From Phoronis australis (Eukaryota > Phoronida > Phoronidae): a DNA stretch of 64,000 nt. Both the position numbers and the translations under genes were made by a program. This document shows, in pieces, positions 10,101 through 21,620 of the stretch. Where the stretch lies: contig NMRA01000533.1 in NCBI GenBank assembly GCA_002633005.1, positions 179,268 through 243,267 of the forward strand. The letters run 5' to 3'. The notes under the pieces are model-generated. The model had not been told where the DNA came from. It was given only the letters and a program-made list of their open reading frames with translations, and made no database searches. How positions within the stretch are numbered: the stretch's first letter is position 1; every line of letters starts with the position of its first letter.

Positions 10101-12092
10101 AAGAGTTTTGACTTGCCCTGGTGATCACTAGAATCCGATGCAATAAACTTATAGAAGTTGTTTTTTAACCAGGGTAATAGAGCTGAAAATTTTGTGCGTT
10201 TTCGTTTGCGAGAGTGTTCTTTTTGAATCACTGGGTTAATAATTTTTACGCTCTACATGAAAACACAGACAAGTTTTTTAGGATTACCTGTACCAGGTTA
10301 CCCCGAAAATATTATTTTCAAAGTTTTACCCCCTGGAGTATACGCGAAACGCCAACAATTGTGTTCTTACGCCAAAGGGCTCGGAAGGCTCTAGCCTTGG
10401 TACGAAGGTGTTTACTAAATTAAATATACAAATTTGCGCCGTTGTGGGTAAAAACTGACCGAATAAAATCTTCCTAGAATAATCTAAATTATTTACCAGC
10501 GTTGCAAAATTTGGTTTTCTACAATTATTCTGCTGCTAAAATTAGGGTATAACCTTTTGCGTCGACTTTCGACGCAATGAAATATTGCGTCACCTATTAG
10601 TCAGTTTCTTTTTCCCAGATTCTTCAATCAAACGTTCTCCCTCGAGGTTGCGTAAACGTCAAGACAAATGATCAGAATTGGTTTCACTTCATTATATGTT
10701 TTTGGAATTTTGATATCAGTGAACCAAATTTTGCTGAGATGTTGTCACCATATAATGGGAGATGTCGAAAACATTTTGAAAGCGGCGCGTGTCACGAATG
10801 AACTCTTTTCAAAACGACGACATACGTTTTTTCGTTACAAAAGGCAGAGAATTACGCAAGAAGATGACGTCGGATGTTTTTCGTTTAAACGGCCGTAACG
10901 GGCAACTTGAATGCCAATTGGCTTCCAGAGTTTGCATGCAAACTCGCCGGTCTTGAGCTCATGTTGATACAAGCTTTTCGACGAGGTGACAAGCGTACAT
11001 GTAACTATCCGGGCTGTGTGAAATTTCGAGGTCTGTTTGAGCTCAATACGCAGTGGCACCTTGCTGTATTTTGAAAATAGTCTTCACAGCTAGCTGGCTA
11101 GATAGGAAGGCTCTAGCTTGGAAAATTTTTTTACTGCGAAAGTGACAACAATTTCAGAATGATGATGGATGATGGATTACACTATAAACCGATCACAGTC
11201 TTCCGTTTTCATGCGCCCATGATTTAATATCGGCGCTATGTTCAAACCATTGTTTATATTGTTCCTAAAATAAACTTGAGTTCTATTGCTGTACCAACAT
11301 ATTAAGAAATTATACAGAAATAAACAATAATTATCTGTGGTAAAGTGCAATATACATCGTGACGAAGTGATGATCAAGAGCAATAACGGATGAGCGCAAA
11401 TGCGTGCTGCTTGTTGAGCAATCAGCGGCATGAAAACATTTGAGGTCGTAAAATATCCAGTGTTGTATTCTGATTTTTATGCAATTTTGCTGTAAATTTC
11501 AAATTTTGTGCTTGTTTTTATGCATAATGCACTGCATAAAAAGTCTGATATGTAAAGTTAGAAATTATTTTTCCGCTATATCACTTAACGTTTGATTTTA
11601 CCACGCCGTCATTAATTCAACATAAGGTATTCGGCTTGTGTAATGCCAAGCACTTCGTATTTGTAGGTTGATTCGATTTTACATCCATTTAATAGTTGAA
11701 CAAAATTTGATAAACCGATGTCAAGACCGGAGTTGCCACTGGTAAACGAACAGCGAACAGTTAAATGTTTGTTTGTCCAAAGTTCACCCGCTAAGTCATA
11801 AAATGCTAATTGCCGACCAAGGACACGCTTAAAGACATAGTTTCACACCAAAACAACTGCTTTTCAACTCAAAGAATAGCATTGCAGGAGCCCGTTACTT
11901 GGGCTAGTTACTGTCCGCACAGCGTGATTAATTAGATCAGCCCAGCAGTAATGACCTTTTCCGACTTCAGCCGAGTCAATTCTGAAAACAGACTAGGCGG
12001 TTACATAAGCGTCTGTGATGTTGAGTCCGGAAGACAACTGTGTTGTAGGAATGAACTCGGCTGGTAAACCTCAGTCACACAAGGCAGAAACC

Positions 12093-12335
12093 AACATGGA
12101 TTACGAAAGCTTTAGCGACGAGCCTTCCAACGACGAGGAAATTTTAGACAATCTTTTGTGACGATGAAGCGTCGGATACAGACAATATGCACAACGACCA
12201 TCGTGAGCGTGTTCTTGACAACATAAACGGGCCCTGCAGGTTCGAACCAGTACCTGCAAGTGTCCCGGTCGCTTTGGATGAAGAGACAGCGGCGGATCCC
12301 GAAGACAATGACCGCACAACTTCAGATGTTTTATC
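12093..12335 (+). pseudogene. Acidic coding remnant within the THAP transposon
   Basis: From the ATG at about 12093 the plus strand encodes a strongly acidic peptide (M-D-Y-E-S-F-S-D-E-P then D-E-E-I-L-D). After one frameshift it continues as D-D-E-A-S-D-T-D-N and reaches a G-P-C-R-F-E-P motif. It ends at a TAG directly followed by GTAAAT, which could be a splice donor. Acidic N-termini with a [YF]-x-F-E-P motif occur in transposon-linked and P2RX7-like proteins of invertebrates; that comparison is from memory and weak. The segment is absent from the short copies, so it may be part of the autonomous element's protein. Confidence 0.4.
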
Positions 12336-12929
12336 ATGTTAGGTAAATGGAAAACAAAAACAATGCCGCGAGTTTGAATGCGAATATGTTTATTTTCGAT
12401 TTATTTATAATACCCGGTACTTCAAGTTAAATAAAAAGCAATTTCAAACATCGGGACTGGTAGACGGATAAACTGCGATATGCAAAACTATTTGCCGTTT
12501 TGTCCTACGTTTCTTGATTTGCGTAGGTTGAAAGCAAGGTGGGATAAGTTTTTTTGTAGGTTATGGATTGCAATTTGTATTTTATGACAAAAGTTTATTT
12601 TTGATTTTAGCTCTATTTTAAGTAATTACTGAACAGAGAGGGGGTCGAAACCATTAAAAATCACCCGCACTCGAATTAATTTAATCCCCATAATGTTTAT
12701 TTAATTGCAAAAATACGACAGGTAAGTAGCATTCAACCAACTACACACAATTATGTTGCAAAAATCGTAATTCAAAAGAAAAGCGGCTTCCGACAGTGTC
12801 GTTCGATGTTATACGCCATTAGTAATGTTGTTCGCTTACTAGTACGTGTGGCCCAAGGCCTACTAGTTTCCGCGAAGCGACAGCTACACAGTTTTGAATA
12901 TTATCTAAAATTTCACTTACCTTGGTTTC

Positions 12930-13099
12930 CAACCATATTGCGATTGCAGGCTGTCGACCTCGAAAACAGTCTGCAGAAAAATGTTTACTCCATATCACCG
13001 AATACGGCGACACTNCAACCATACTGCGATTGCAGGCTGTCGACCTCGAAAACAGTCTGCAGAAAAATGTTTACTCCATATCACCGAATACGCGACGCT
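12930..13099. repeat. Direct duplication around an N (assembly junction)
   Basis: 12930-13014 and 13016-13099 are near-identical copies flanking the single N at 13015. The arrangement is the same as at 542 and 62456. Confidence 0.8.
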
Positions 13100-14150
13100 C
13101 CACTAAATTTTCTCGTGGACCTCACGAAGTCTTCCCACCTGCGACGCAGTCTGGGGTTAGTGGGAAACCTATGTAATGACACCCCAGTGACCCAGACCCT
13201 GACACATTGTCACAGCCTCCAATCACACAACAGTCCGGCATTGTTCTTCAAATTTTTAATCGAGTTGAAGTATAAAAATGTGTTTAATGTCGAAACGAGT
13301 ATTCCAATTGCCACACAGCAACAGTGATACGTCGTGCGTAGACAGACAGTGCGAAAGACGTGCGGCTGTACTCGAACACTTTATTGAGGACACATTGCTA
13401 ACTACTGTGAAATGTTTATGGTAACGCACAAGACCATGTGCATATGTGTCACATTTCAGAGAATTAATTGGCAAAAGTTGCATAATAAACCCATTCTAAC
13501 AGAAAGCTTCCATTTGTGCCAGATAGTCCCAGTACAAACCTATGGACAGACTCGGCAGTGATCGGGTCCTCTTCCTGACGTGACGTGATTCCGAAGATAG
13601 CCGAAGTTGAAAATTTTCTGTTCTCGAAATTTTGTGGGGAAGTGGGAGCGTGTTTTACACGAATAATAGAAGAATATGGGGCGTGAAATAAAAAGAAATG
13701 TGGTTTATATAAGCAATCTTTATTAACAGTCAGCACATGTGTATACATATTAACTACAACTAAATAGCTGTGAATCGACCTCTTTAAAAGAATATGGTTG
13801 CCAGAGGGAAACCATAACTGCAAGGACATCCTTATTGCATGATGCCCAGTAAAAGGATCATTTCGCAAAGAATTCACCTTTTTGCAACATGTTCACTGAG
13901 CTAGAAAAGTTTATAATTTTATATAAGTGACACTAAAAAGATTAGCGAAATAATTCATTGATAACATCTTAAAACGCCGATATTAATAGCGACTTGAGTG
14001 AAACCCATTTCTGTAAAACTCATCTTTAACCTTTTTCATGTCAGTTTTAGCAAAAACAAGGTTCGTTGATTATCCCAGACATATTTTTCACTTAATTACA
14101 GCTTTTCGTAATTTAATTAATTATTCGTTCCCTACTCCGGATGTGACGTT

Positions 14151-14400
14151 ATGGGAGGCAACATGCCACGCTGTTGCTACGTGCCGGGACGTACTCATTA
14201 TCGTCTCAAACGCGCTTTGGGTACCTTACGTCGCTTTCCGAAGGATGACACACTTCGCCGGGCTTGGCTAGCTCGTTCATGTGAAGAACGCAGCGCTACA
14301 TGTCCACGCAACGTACAAAGTAATAGAGGGTTACCAAGTGTGTGGCAAGCATTTTCTGCCGTCAGATTACGACAGAGATATGTACGCTGAATTGATGACG
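14151..14400 (+). pseudogene. THAP-type zinc-finger remnant
   Basis: The reading from about 14163 begins M-P-R-C-C-Y-V-P-G-R and carries the R-F-P-K-D-D-T-L-R-R-A-W-L core typical of THAP domains. A frameshift near 14280 is needed to continue to V-C-G-K-H-F-L-P-S-D-Y, the C-x2-H and H-F half of the fold. The second zinc cysteine in the first pair appears to be Arg (CGT, one change from TGT). THAP domains bind DNA and occur in P, Kolobok and ISL2EU-type transposases and in proteins derived from them. Given its place inside the transposon, it is most likely the decayed DNA-binding part of the transposase or an accessory protein. Confidence 0.7.
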
Positions 14401-14534
14401 GGTCCCTGCGAAACAACGCCTGAAGAAAGGTACCATACCGTCGCTGTTGATTCCCGGCAGTGCCCTGTCGTCGCCAACCTTGGGAAGTGCGTTTTTGAAG
14501 CGAGAAGCCTTGCGAGCTGTGACCACTATATACA

Positions 14535-14697
14535 GTGACTGGAGGCCCTTCATCTAGTGTCACCCGTGCCTCCGAAAGTACCGCACTGCGTGCAAATCCG
14601 GGAACTAGCAGTGATTTGTCTTGTGCTGTTGTCTCTAGCCCAGAGCCTGTAAGCAGCCCTGCAGCGATGTTGAGTAGTGGGAGTGAATACAGGCCCA
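14535..14697 (+). pseudogene. Ser/Pro-rich coding remnant downstream of THAP
   Basis: An open stretch on the plus strand rich in Ser, Pro, Thr and Ala follows the THAP remnant and is cut off by the N at 14698. Such linkers are common after THAP fingers. No domain is recognisable. It could be chance composition. Confidence 0.35.
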
Positions 14698-14852
14698 NTG
14701 TGGGGAATTGGGAGCGTGTTTTACACGAATAATAGAAGAATATGGGATATGAAATAAAAAGAAATGTGGTTCATATGCAATCTTTATTGACAGTTAACAC
14801 ATGTGTATACATATTAACTACAACTAAATAGCTGTGAATCGACCTCTTTAAT

Positions 14853-15034
14853 CCGAATTGGTCGTCTACGCTAGGCGACCAAATAGCCGACCCAAGTGCC
14901 GACCACAGAGGCGACTAAGCAGACGGCTCCTAGCCGACCGTTGTTGGTCGGCTGGTGGTCGGCTAGACGACCGGTCGACGGCCGGTCGTCGACCAATTTC
15001 CGACCGGTCGGCCAAAAATTTGTGATGTGTGCTG
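14853..15034. repeat. GC-rich subterminal region and right end (copy 1)
   Basis: A GC-rich block in AT-rich surroundings, packed with GGTCGGC / GCCGACC octamer-like motifs in both orientations. It includes the palindromic stretch around ACCGGTCGACGGCCGGT and ends at the terminal inverted repeat. The same block ends the copies at 17198 and 49447. Dense inverted motifs next to transposon ends usually serve as transposase binding sites. Confidence 0.8.
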
Positions 15035-15036
15035 TA

Positions 15037-17198
15037 TGATTTTATTCTAATGAGGCGTGCTTCGAATGTTCAATTAGTAATCATTCTTTAGCAGTGGTTC
15101 ATATCAAACGGATTGATTAAACCCAGTATTTTTTTTGCAACTGCCGATCTGCATATTAGACATGCATATTGCATCATACCTCATCAGAGTATAACTTCTT
15201 ATCAATCATAGTAGAAACATTATCATTGCCACAAGACGTTAACAGACGCAGTCAGTGTCTGTAACTGCTGTGTCTACATTACTGATAAATTAAAGTCGGT
15301 CTAATTCTATTTTTATATCACTGATTCATGTCAAAGGTTTAAAATTGCGCCACCTTAAGAGTTTTCACTTGTCCTGGTGATCACTAGAGTCCGATGCAAT
15401 AAAATTATAGAAGTTTTTTTTTAACAAGGGTAATATTGTGTGCGTTTTCGTTTGCGAGAGTGTTCTTTTTGAATCACTGGGTTAATCATTTTTACGCTCT
15501 ACATGAAAACACAGACTACATTTTTAGGATAACATGTACCAGGTTACCCAGAAAATATTATTTTCAAAGTTTTACCCCTTGGAGTATACGCGAAACGCCA
15601 AGTATTGTGTTCTTACGCCAAATGGCTCGGAAGGCTCTAGCCCTGGTGCGAAGCCGTTGTGGGTAAAAACTGACCGAATAAAATCTTCCTAGAGTAATAT
15701 AAATTATTTAGTAGCAGCGTTGAACATTTTGTTTTCTGCAATTGTTCTGTTGCTTAAATTATGGTTTGATCTTTTGTGTCGACTTTCGACGCAATGAAAT
15801 ATTGCCTCACCTATTAGGCAGTTTCTTTTTCACAGATTCTTCAATCAAACGTTCTCAATCGAGGTTGCGTAAACGTTACGACAAATGATCAGAATTGGTT
15901 TCACTTCATTATATGTTTTTCGAATTTTGATATCAGTGAACTGAATTTTAGAACAAACTTTGCTGAGATGTTGTCACCATCTAATGGGAGATGTCGAAAA
16001 CATTTTAAAAGTGGCGTGTGTCACGAATGAACTCTTTTCAAAACGACGACTTACGTGTTTTCGTTACAAAAGACAGAGAATTACGCAAAAACATGACGCC
16101 GGGTGTTTTTCGGTTTTACGGCCGTAACGGGCAACTTGAATGCCAATTGACTTCCAGAGTTTGCATGCACACTCGCCGGTCTTGAGCTCATTTTGATACA
16201 AGCCTTTTGACGAGGTGACATGCGTAACTATCCGGGCTGTGTGAAGTTCGAGGTCTGTTTGAGCTCAATACGCAGTGGCACCTTGCTGTATTTTGAAAAT
16301 AGTCTTCACAGCTAGCTGGCTAGATAGGAAGGCTCTAGCATCGAAAATTTTTTTACTGCGAAAGTGACAAAAATTTCAGAATTATGATAGATGATGGATG
16401 ACACTATAAACCGGACTTCTGTTTTCATGCGCCCATGTTTTAATATCGGTGCTATGTTCAAATCATTGTTTATGTTGTTCCAAAAATAAACTTGGGTTCT
16501 ATTGCTGTAGCAACATATTAAGAAATTATTCAGAAATAAACAATAATTATCTGTGGTAAAGCGCAATATGAAGCGTGATGGAGTGAGGATCAATAGCAAT
16601 AACGGATGAGCGCAAATGCGTGCTGCTTGTTGAGCATTCCGCGTCATGAAAACATTTGAGGTCGTAAAATATCCAGTGCTGTATTCTGATTTTTATGCAA
16701 TTTTGCTGTAAATTTTAAATTTCGTGCTCGTTTTTATGCATCTATCTAAAGTTAGAAATTATGCTTCCGCGATATCACTTAACGTTGGATTTTACCACGC
16801 TGTCATTAGTTCATCATAAGGTTTTAGGCTGGTGTAATGTCACGCACTACGTACTTGTAGGTTGATTCGATTTTACCTCCATCCAATTGTTGAACAAAAG
16901 TTGATAAAACCGATGTCAAGACCGGAGTTGCCACTGGTAAACGAACAGCAAACAGCTAAATATTTGTTTGTCCAAAGTTCATAAAATGGTAATTGTCGAC
17001 CAAGGACACGCGTAATTCGAATTGGTAGTCTACGCTAGGCGACCACTTAGCCGACACAAGTGCCGACAACAGAGGCGACTCAGCTGACGGCTCCTAGCCG
17101 ACCCATGTTGGTCGGCTGCTGGTCGGCTAGACGACCGGTCGACGGCCGGTCGTCGACCAATTTCCTACCGGTCGGACCAAAATTCGTGATGTGTGCTG
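15037..17198 (+). mobile_element. Right part of a second copy of the TA-ended transposon
   Basis: Starts abruptly at an internal point that corresponds to about 9780 and 47270 in the other copies and runs to an intact right end with TA at 17199-17200. Its left part is not seen on the other side of the nested copy, so it was deleted or lost. Small indels and stops against the other copies show that the shared interior is not protein-coding. Confidence 0.75.
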
Positions 17199-17200
17199 TA

Positions 17201-18230
17201 TCTCGGAGAGATCAAAATATTATAAGCAAAGGACGAACTCGATGCCGGTTCTTGCATATCTGCTATTCGTCCACTGATGTGAAAAGAATCACTTTCACTG
17301 GTAAAATAGACTCCTCTAAAAATCACAAAAATACCCAAACGATTGGGCTTATGGGTAACAAAAACGAGAAGTTCGGCCTTTTCAATTTTGTCATGGAATT
17401 TGAAGATTTTCCAAAAAAAGGAATGGTTTCCCCTAGAATATTTTGGGAAGGAAAACAAATATTCATTTTTGATATTGGTAGATTCAAGGTTAAAAGTCAA
17501 CGCTGCATGCAGCTAATTGACAAAGATGTTCTCCCGACTTTCAGGGACTTGATCAGGGATAGAGGCCACATTGAGCACAGACTGAAATAAGTGAGCTTCC
17601 TTTTGAAGTAATATTTTTCACAAAATGTTTTCAGTGTCCCAGGTCAAATTAGCAAGTTCAATTGAAGTGACGTGCCATACTATTGGTCAATTTTGGCCAA
17701 GTTTCGAGTACAGAGATCAGGTTGGGGATCAAATTGTGTTTGAGCGCATGTTTGAAGTCGGCAAACAACGGGTTATTTCCACTTGAACTGTGACTGCATT
17801 AAAATTGGAAATGCATGCACAAAACGAATAAGTTGCTTGCCAAATCAAATTTCACCCAAAGTAAAACTGAAGACATGGTCTGGACTTCAACAAATCGGAT
17901 ATACCGCAAAAATCAGTTTTCTGCCAAATGCACAGAAGTGGTATCAATAATTAAAACATGTAAAATATTTAAAACCCTGTTTTATAAAACTGTATGGAGT
18001 CTACAGCAATTGATGAGAAACAGTTTACAACTATCAAGCTTGAAAAGAATTTAAATAACTAAGAAGTAGGTAAAGTTCTGCAACGCATTAATCTCAACCT
18101 AGAGAGATTATGAGAGGTATTGTGATGCTTTTTCAATGAGAGCACTTGATTTGAGCTAAACTTTTTAGCCACGAGACAGCTATTGAAGTTTACCCTGGTT
18201 ATGATATCGTATTTGCATTGTGGTTTGTTT
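17201..18230 (+). pseudogene. Unidentified decayed coding sequence
   Basis: Beyond the transposon end the plus strand has long open stretches in changing frames, for example 17215-17590 with a basic and aromatic composition (segments such as K-K-G-M-V-S-P-R-I-F-W-E-G and F-R-D-L-I-R-D-R-G-H). Another stretch starts about 17640. The residue mix looks more like protein than random AT-rich sequence, but frames break and no family is recognised. Confidence 0.3.
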
Positions 18231-18286
18231 TCGATTGTGATGGTGTTGCTTTTAGTGCCCTGGCTTTGTTGGAGTTGCTTGTACAG

Positions 18287-18403
18287 CTGAAACTGTTGAT
18301 GATCATAATGACGATGATATTGGAGAAATTCCAGTTTTGAAAGTCAAATTTGATGAAGACACCGGGTTCTTGATGACTCTCGGCGGTGTCTTCATTCGTG
18401 TAG
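18287..18403 (+). CDS. Candidate symmetric (phase 1-1) exon, 39 codons
   Basis: Flanked by a possible acceptor (...TTGCTTGTACAG) and donor (G|GTATTA). It encodes an acidic segment ending K-V-K-F-D-E-D-T-G-F-L-M-T-L. Both borders are phase 1, and the exit phase fits the entry phase of the CUB exon at 25220, so it could be the preceding exon of that gene. A similar K-F-D-x-x-T-G-x-L segment follows an acceptor at 58234. The domain is unknown to me. The assignment to the CUB gene is inference. Confidence 0.35.
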
Positions 18404-19570
18404 GTATTAGGACTCTCACAGAACTGCATAACAATTGTGGACAATTTATGTTGATAAAAAAATGGTGCACAATCTACGTACAGTATCCTAGGATTGTACG
18501 AGCCAATCACATTCCCGGTTGCAGTATGCAATGTCAACAGAAGTGAAATATTTAAATAAGGACACGGTTTTAAAGAAAAAAAGTCTAGAGCGACAGTGGC
18601 ATTTGTGATTTGCACTGTTACGACAAGCCTGTAGGTGTCATGTCATTTATTGTAGACGCTAGTCCAAATGTTATAGTATGGTACAAGGTCCCATGTCCAA
18701 ATTCCATGGCAATATTGTGTCAGCCAGCACATTATTTTTATGGGTGATGTCGACAGTTTGAATGCACTGTCAGCAAAGCACATTTTGATGGCATCTATGT
18801 AAAAGAGGTATCTGTACTTGTTTTGGTACACTTTTGTTGTCAATGCTTGACTGTTGTAAGAAAATGGATTTCGTGCTCTTCAGAAGCTTGAGTTTGAGCT
18901 CATGAAGCTGAGAACTTTCCAGGCTCAAATTGCAACGTCGCTGATCATATGCAAAGCTGCCAAGCGAGGCCACTCATTGTTGGGTGAGGTTAAGTCGGCA
19001 AAACCTTCACCGGCACAGGTGACAAGAACTCAGTCGTTCTGCGTTTCGTTAGATGCAATGGTGTTGGTCAATGGTCACTAGTTTGTTAAAAATGTCGTTG
19101 CATGTACTATGTTGACGGCATTGCTAGAAATGCGTGCATTTAGTAAACTGTGTGATATTTTGGTGCAACTGTGGGAGTCACTGGCCAAAGAAGCTATCAA
19201 AAAGACCTTTAAACACATTATGTTGACTGGGAAACTGGAACTCAAGTATATGAGAAGTGTGAACGTTCATCTGTACTGAGCAAACATTTAAATAGTACAG
19301 CACACTTAGTATCTACAATTGAGCAGGTGCTGGAAGAATTTATGATGATTATTAGATACAATATTAAAAGTGTTTTATTTGAGAAAAAAATTATGGCGAT
19401 TTTCTCGAAAAAGTGTGTAGGTGAAAATGACACATTCGTGGCTTTTAGCTCCAACCCACTTTTGCAAAGTTGGAACAGTGCAAAATTGAAGTTGTTGAAT
19501 GCAATTTTTTATAATGCTTTTCCCACCACCTAGTGAGTGATCTTCAAACAATTTCAAGAATTTATTTACC
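18404..19570 (+). pseudogene. Decayed coding-like sequence, unidentified
   Basis: Contains scattered open stretches on the plus strand, for example around 18870-19000 (L-E-F-E-L-M-K-L-R) and 19300-19530, in different frames with stops between them. It may be more of the debris seen from 17201. No family is recognised. Confidence 0.25.
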
Positions 19571-20735
19571 ATCTGGGCCTTCTGGGGTTATTGAATTGAC
19601 GTAAGATGTTGTACGAACCACGTGACTACAGGTAACTACGAAAAATAGGCCACCAATAAGGTACCATATATGTACCTCCAGTCGAGGTACATTGGTTGCT
19701 AGTAAGTACCATATGTTTAAACGATATCAAATGTATGTTAGCCGATTGCAAATCAGCAAGTATAGTAACAATTGTGAGCAAAAATGCAGAATAGGCTAAG
19801 CTGTGATACGAAGTACCAAGATGGGTTCACCCATTTGCAAGATTTGATTTATTAGTACTAAGAATGCTAACACAGCCTAACCGTCAATGGTAAATCACTT
19901 TTTGAATGCTTGGTACTAAATTGAACTGTTATTGAGAATATGTTACATTATTAAAACACGGAGATTTCTACGCTCTTCTTTTTACCTCTTTACATTATTT
20001 TACCGTAAATAAAAGGGCTTGTCTCTCTCTATCTTTCTCTCTCTCTCGTATTGGGCCCATCAAAAGTAGCATTACAAAAAATGATTAGTTATTACAATTA
20101 GATTGAATTAGGGCTAATAAGCTTACTTAAATGGAACATAATTCATTCCGGGAACATAATTTCATTATATGACTAAAATGATTAATAATAAAACACAACG
20201 AAGTTTAAAAATAAAATTACATTAAGGAGTTTATCAACCCATGTTCCCACTCTCAGCGGCATATATACGAAATGGAAATGCTTGCATACACATTCGAACG
20301 TCACTTCCGACTGTGTAATTAAACTCCAAGGTGTCACTGCACGTGTTTACTCCCCTGTGGAGGACTACATCACGATGAGTGAGACTAATCTCTATTTAGT
20401 TAGCCTGCTTTAGTGTCGATGGATTTTGTGTTAACTTTTGTTTGTCGCCGCTTTGCATTCAAAGCTTGCATGTACTTAATTGATTCGAACGCTGCTTTCG
20501 AGCAACCACGACAACTATCAGATGCTATCTGGGTGTGAAATATTTGAGTCTGGGACATGAAATGGCCAAATTATCCTAGTGTAGAGTTTTAACCGCACAT
20601 AAACACTCAATCAGTGCACGTTGACAACAAAATGCAATTTCTTTTGAAGAAAAGGCTCCTGGCAAGTCTATCTTCTGAAACTTTATCGTAAGCTGGGAAT
20701 AACAGCTGCTGCATTGCATCTTATTCCCAGAGCGA
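19571..20735. other. No gene; CT microsatellite at 20020-20049
   Basis: AT-rich sequence with a short CT-rich microsatellite. The 5' LTR of the following retroelement would be expected here. I could not find a copy of the sequence at 25077-25197. Confidence 0.5.
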
Positions 20736-21620
20736 ATGTCAGTCAGAATTACTTCTGAAAGGTCTCTGAGGAAGAAAGAATCGGCAGAAGCTCAGGTATT
20801 GTTCAACACCACTGTCGTTATAGAAATTGAGATCCCGTTGTACACCAGAGCGATAATTGACCGTTTAAATTACATCGGACACATTGGAGAGTTTGGCCCC
20901 TCAACGGAGAAATGGTCCATGTACCTACAGAGAATTGAGATTTATATGTTGGCCGATGACATTGCCGATGACAAGAAGGTGAATGTCTTTCTCACGCTGA
21001 TCGGACCTGCGGCTTTTGAAATTGTTTATAATCAATGCCTTCCGGGACATCCGACGTACAAAAGTTTTGAGGAAATTGTGGCCATCCTGATGAAATACTA
21101 TGAACCAATTAAGAGTGTTGTCGCTTATCGCCTCGAATTTCGAAATCGTAAACATATGAAAGGTGAGACCATTAGTGACTATATTTTGGCGCTAAAAAAG
21201 TTATCTAGCAATTGTTCCTATGGAGATGAACTAGAGAACAATCTGAGGGACACGTTTGTGTCAGGGTTGAATGACTAAACTATGCAAGCCAAGTTACTTG
21301 CGAAGGGAGATCCACTCAATTGGGAAACGGCTTGTAAACTTGCACTCGCACAGGAACAAGCCAATATCGACAGTAAACCCCTGCAAGCTTCAATCCCAAC
21401 GGGAGAGACTGCGCATTCTATTCGTCACAAAGGCTGGAAACCTGTGAACAAGTCAGCGAAATCGCCTTGCTCGCGTTGTTTTGGAGACAATCACACACAA
21501 GATAATTGTTCGTTCAAGGACGCGAAGTGCCACTAATGCTCGAAAACAGGACACATTCGCAAAGCGTGTTATACGAAGTTTCCGACTCAGACACCCAAGA
21601 AGACGACAAAGCCAAAGAAA
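20736..21620 (+). pseudogene. gag: Element 2 gag with two zinc knuckles and two stops
   Basis: ATG at 20736. The core resembles Mag-type Gag (Y-I-G-H-I-G-E-F then W-x-M-Y-L-Q-R-I-E-I-Y). An in-frame TAA at 21276-21278 and another at 21534-21536 interrupt an otherwise single frame. The nucleocapsid part carries two C-x2-C-x4-H-x4-C knuckles: C-S-R-C-F-G-D-N-H-T-Q-D-N-C is intact, while the second has the stop between its first two cysteines. The frame runs on into protease. Confidence 0.85.

Larger units (their letters stand above)
13633..14853. repeat. 155-bp repeat pair bracketing the THAP segment
   Basis: 13633-13793 recurs at 14699-14853 with about 5 percent difference and short indels. 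The second copy starts right after the N at 14698. The 0.9 kb between them holds the THAP remnant. Either a real tandem duplication or a contig of uncertain placement would give this picture. Confidence 0.7.
7165..15034 (+). mobile_element. Long THAP-bearing copy of the TA-ended DNA transposon
   Basis: 7165-11838 matches the complete shorter copy at 45214-49447, with about 0.8 kb extra at 7671-8475. After 11838 about 3 kb absent from the short copies carries acidic and THAP-type coding remnants. From 14853 the common right end resumes and finishes with ...GTGATGTGTGCTG followed by TA (15035-15036). The left inverted repeat is missing or unrecognisable. The base after the right end continues directly into the interior of another copy of the same family, so this is a nested insertion at a TA. 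It is probably a decayed relative of the autonomous form. Confidence 0.65.

Noticed and set aside
10668-10898. Open frame starting M-I-R-I-G-F, also present at 48131
   Set aside because: The third copy (about 15886) has an early stop and the C-terminal parts diverge in frame; the DNA, not the protein, is conserved.
17010-17060. Start of a 176-codon frame inside the transposon end
   Set aside because: Its first part lies in the GC-rich subterminal repeat and is not a real N-terminus; only the part beyond 17201 is listed, as unidentified.
20020-20049. CT-rich run as a possible splice pyrimidine tract
   Set aside because: Not followed by a suitable AG and open frame; treated as a microsatellite.
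20200-20735. 5' LTR of element 2
   Set aside because: No stretch here resembles the proposed 3' LTR at 25077-25197.
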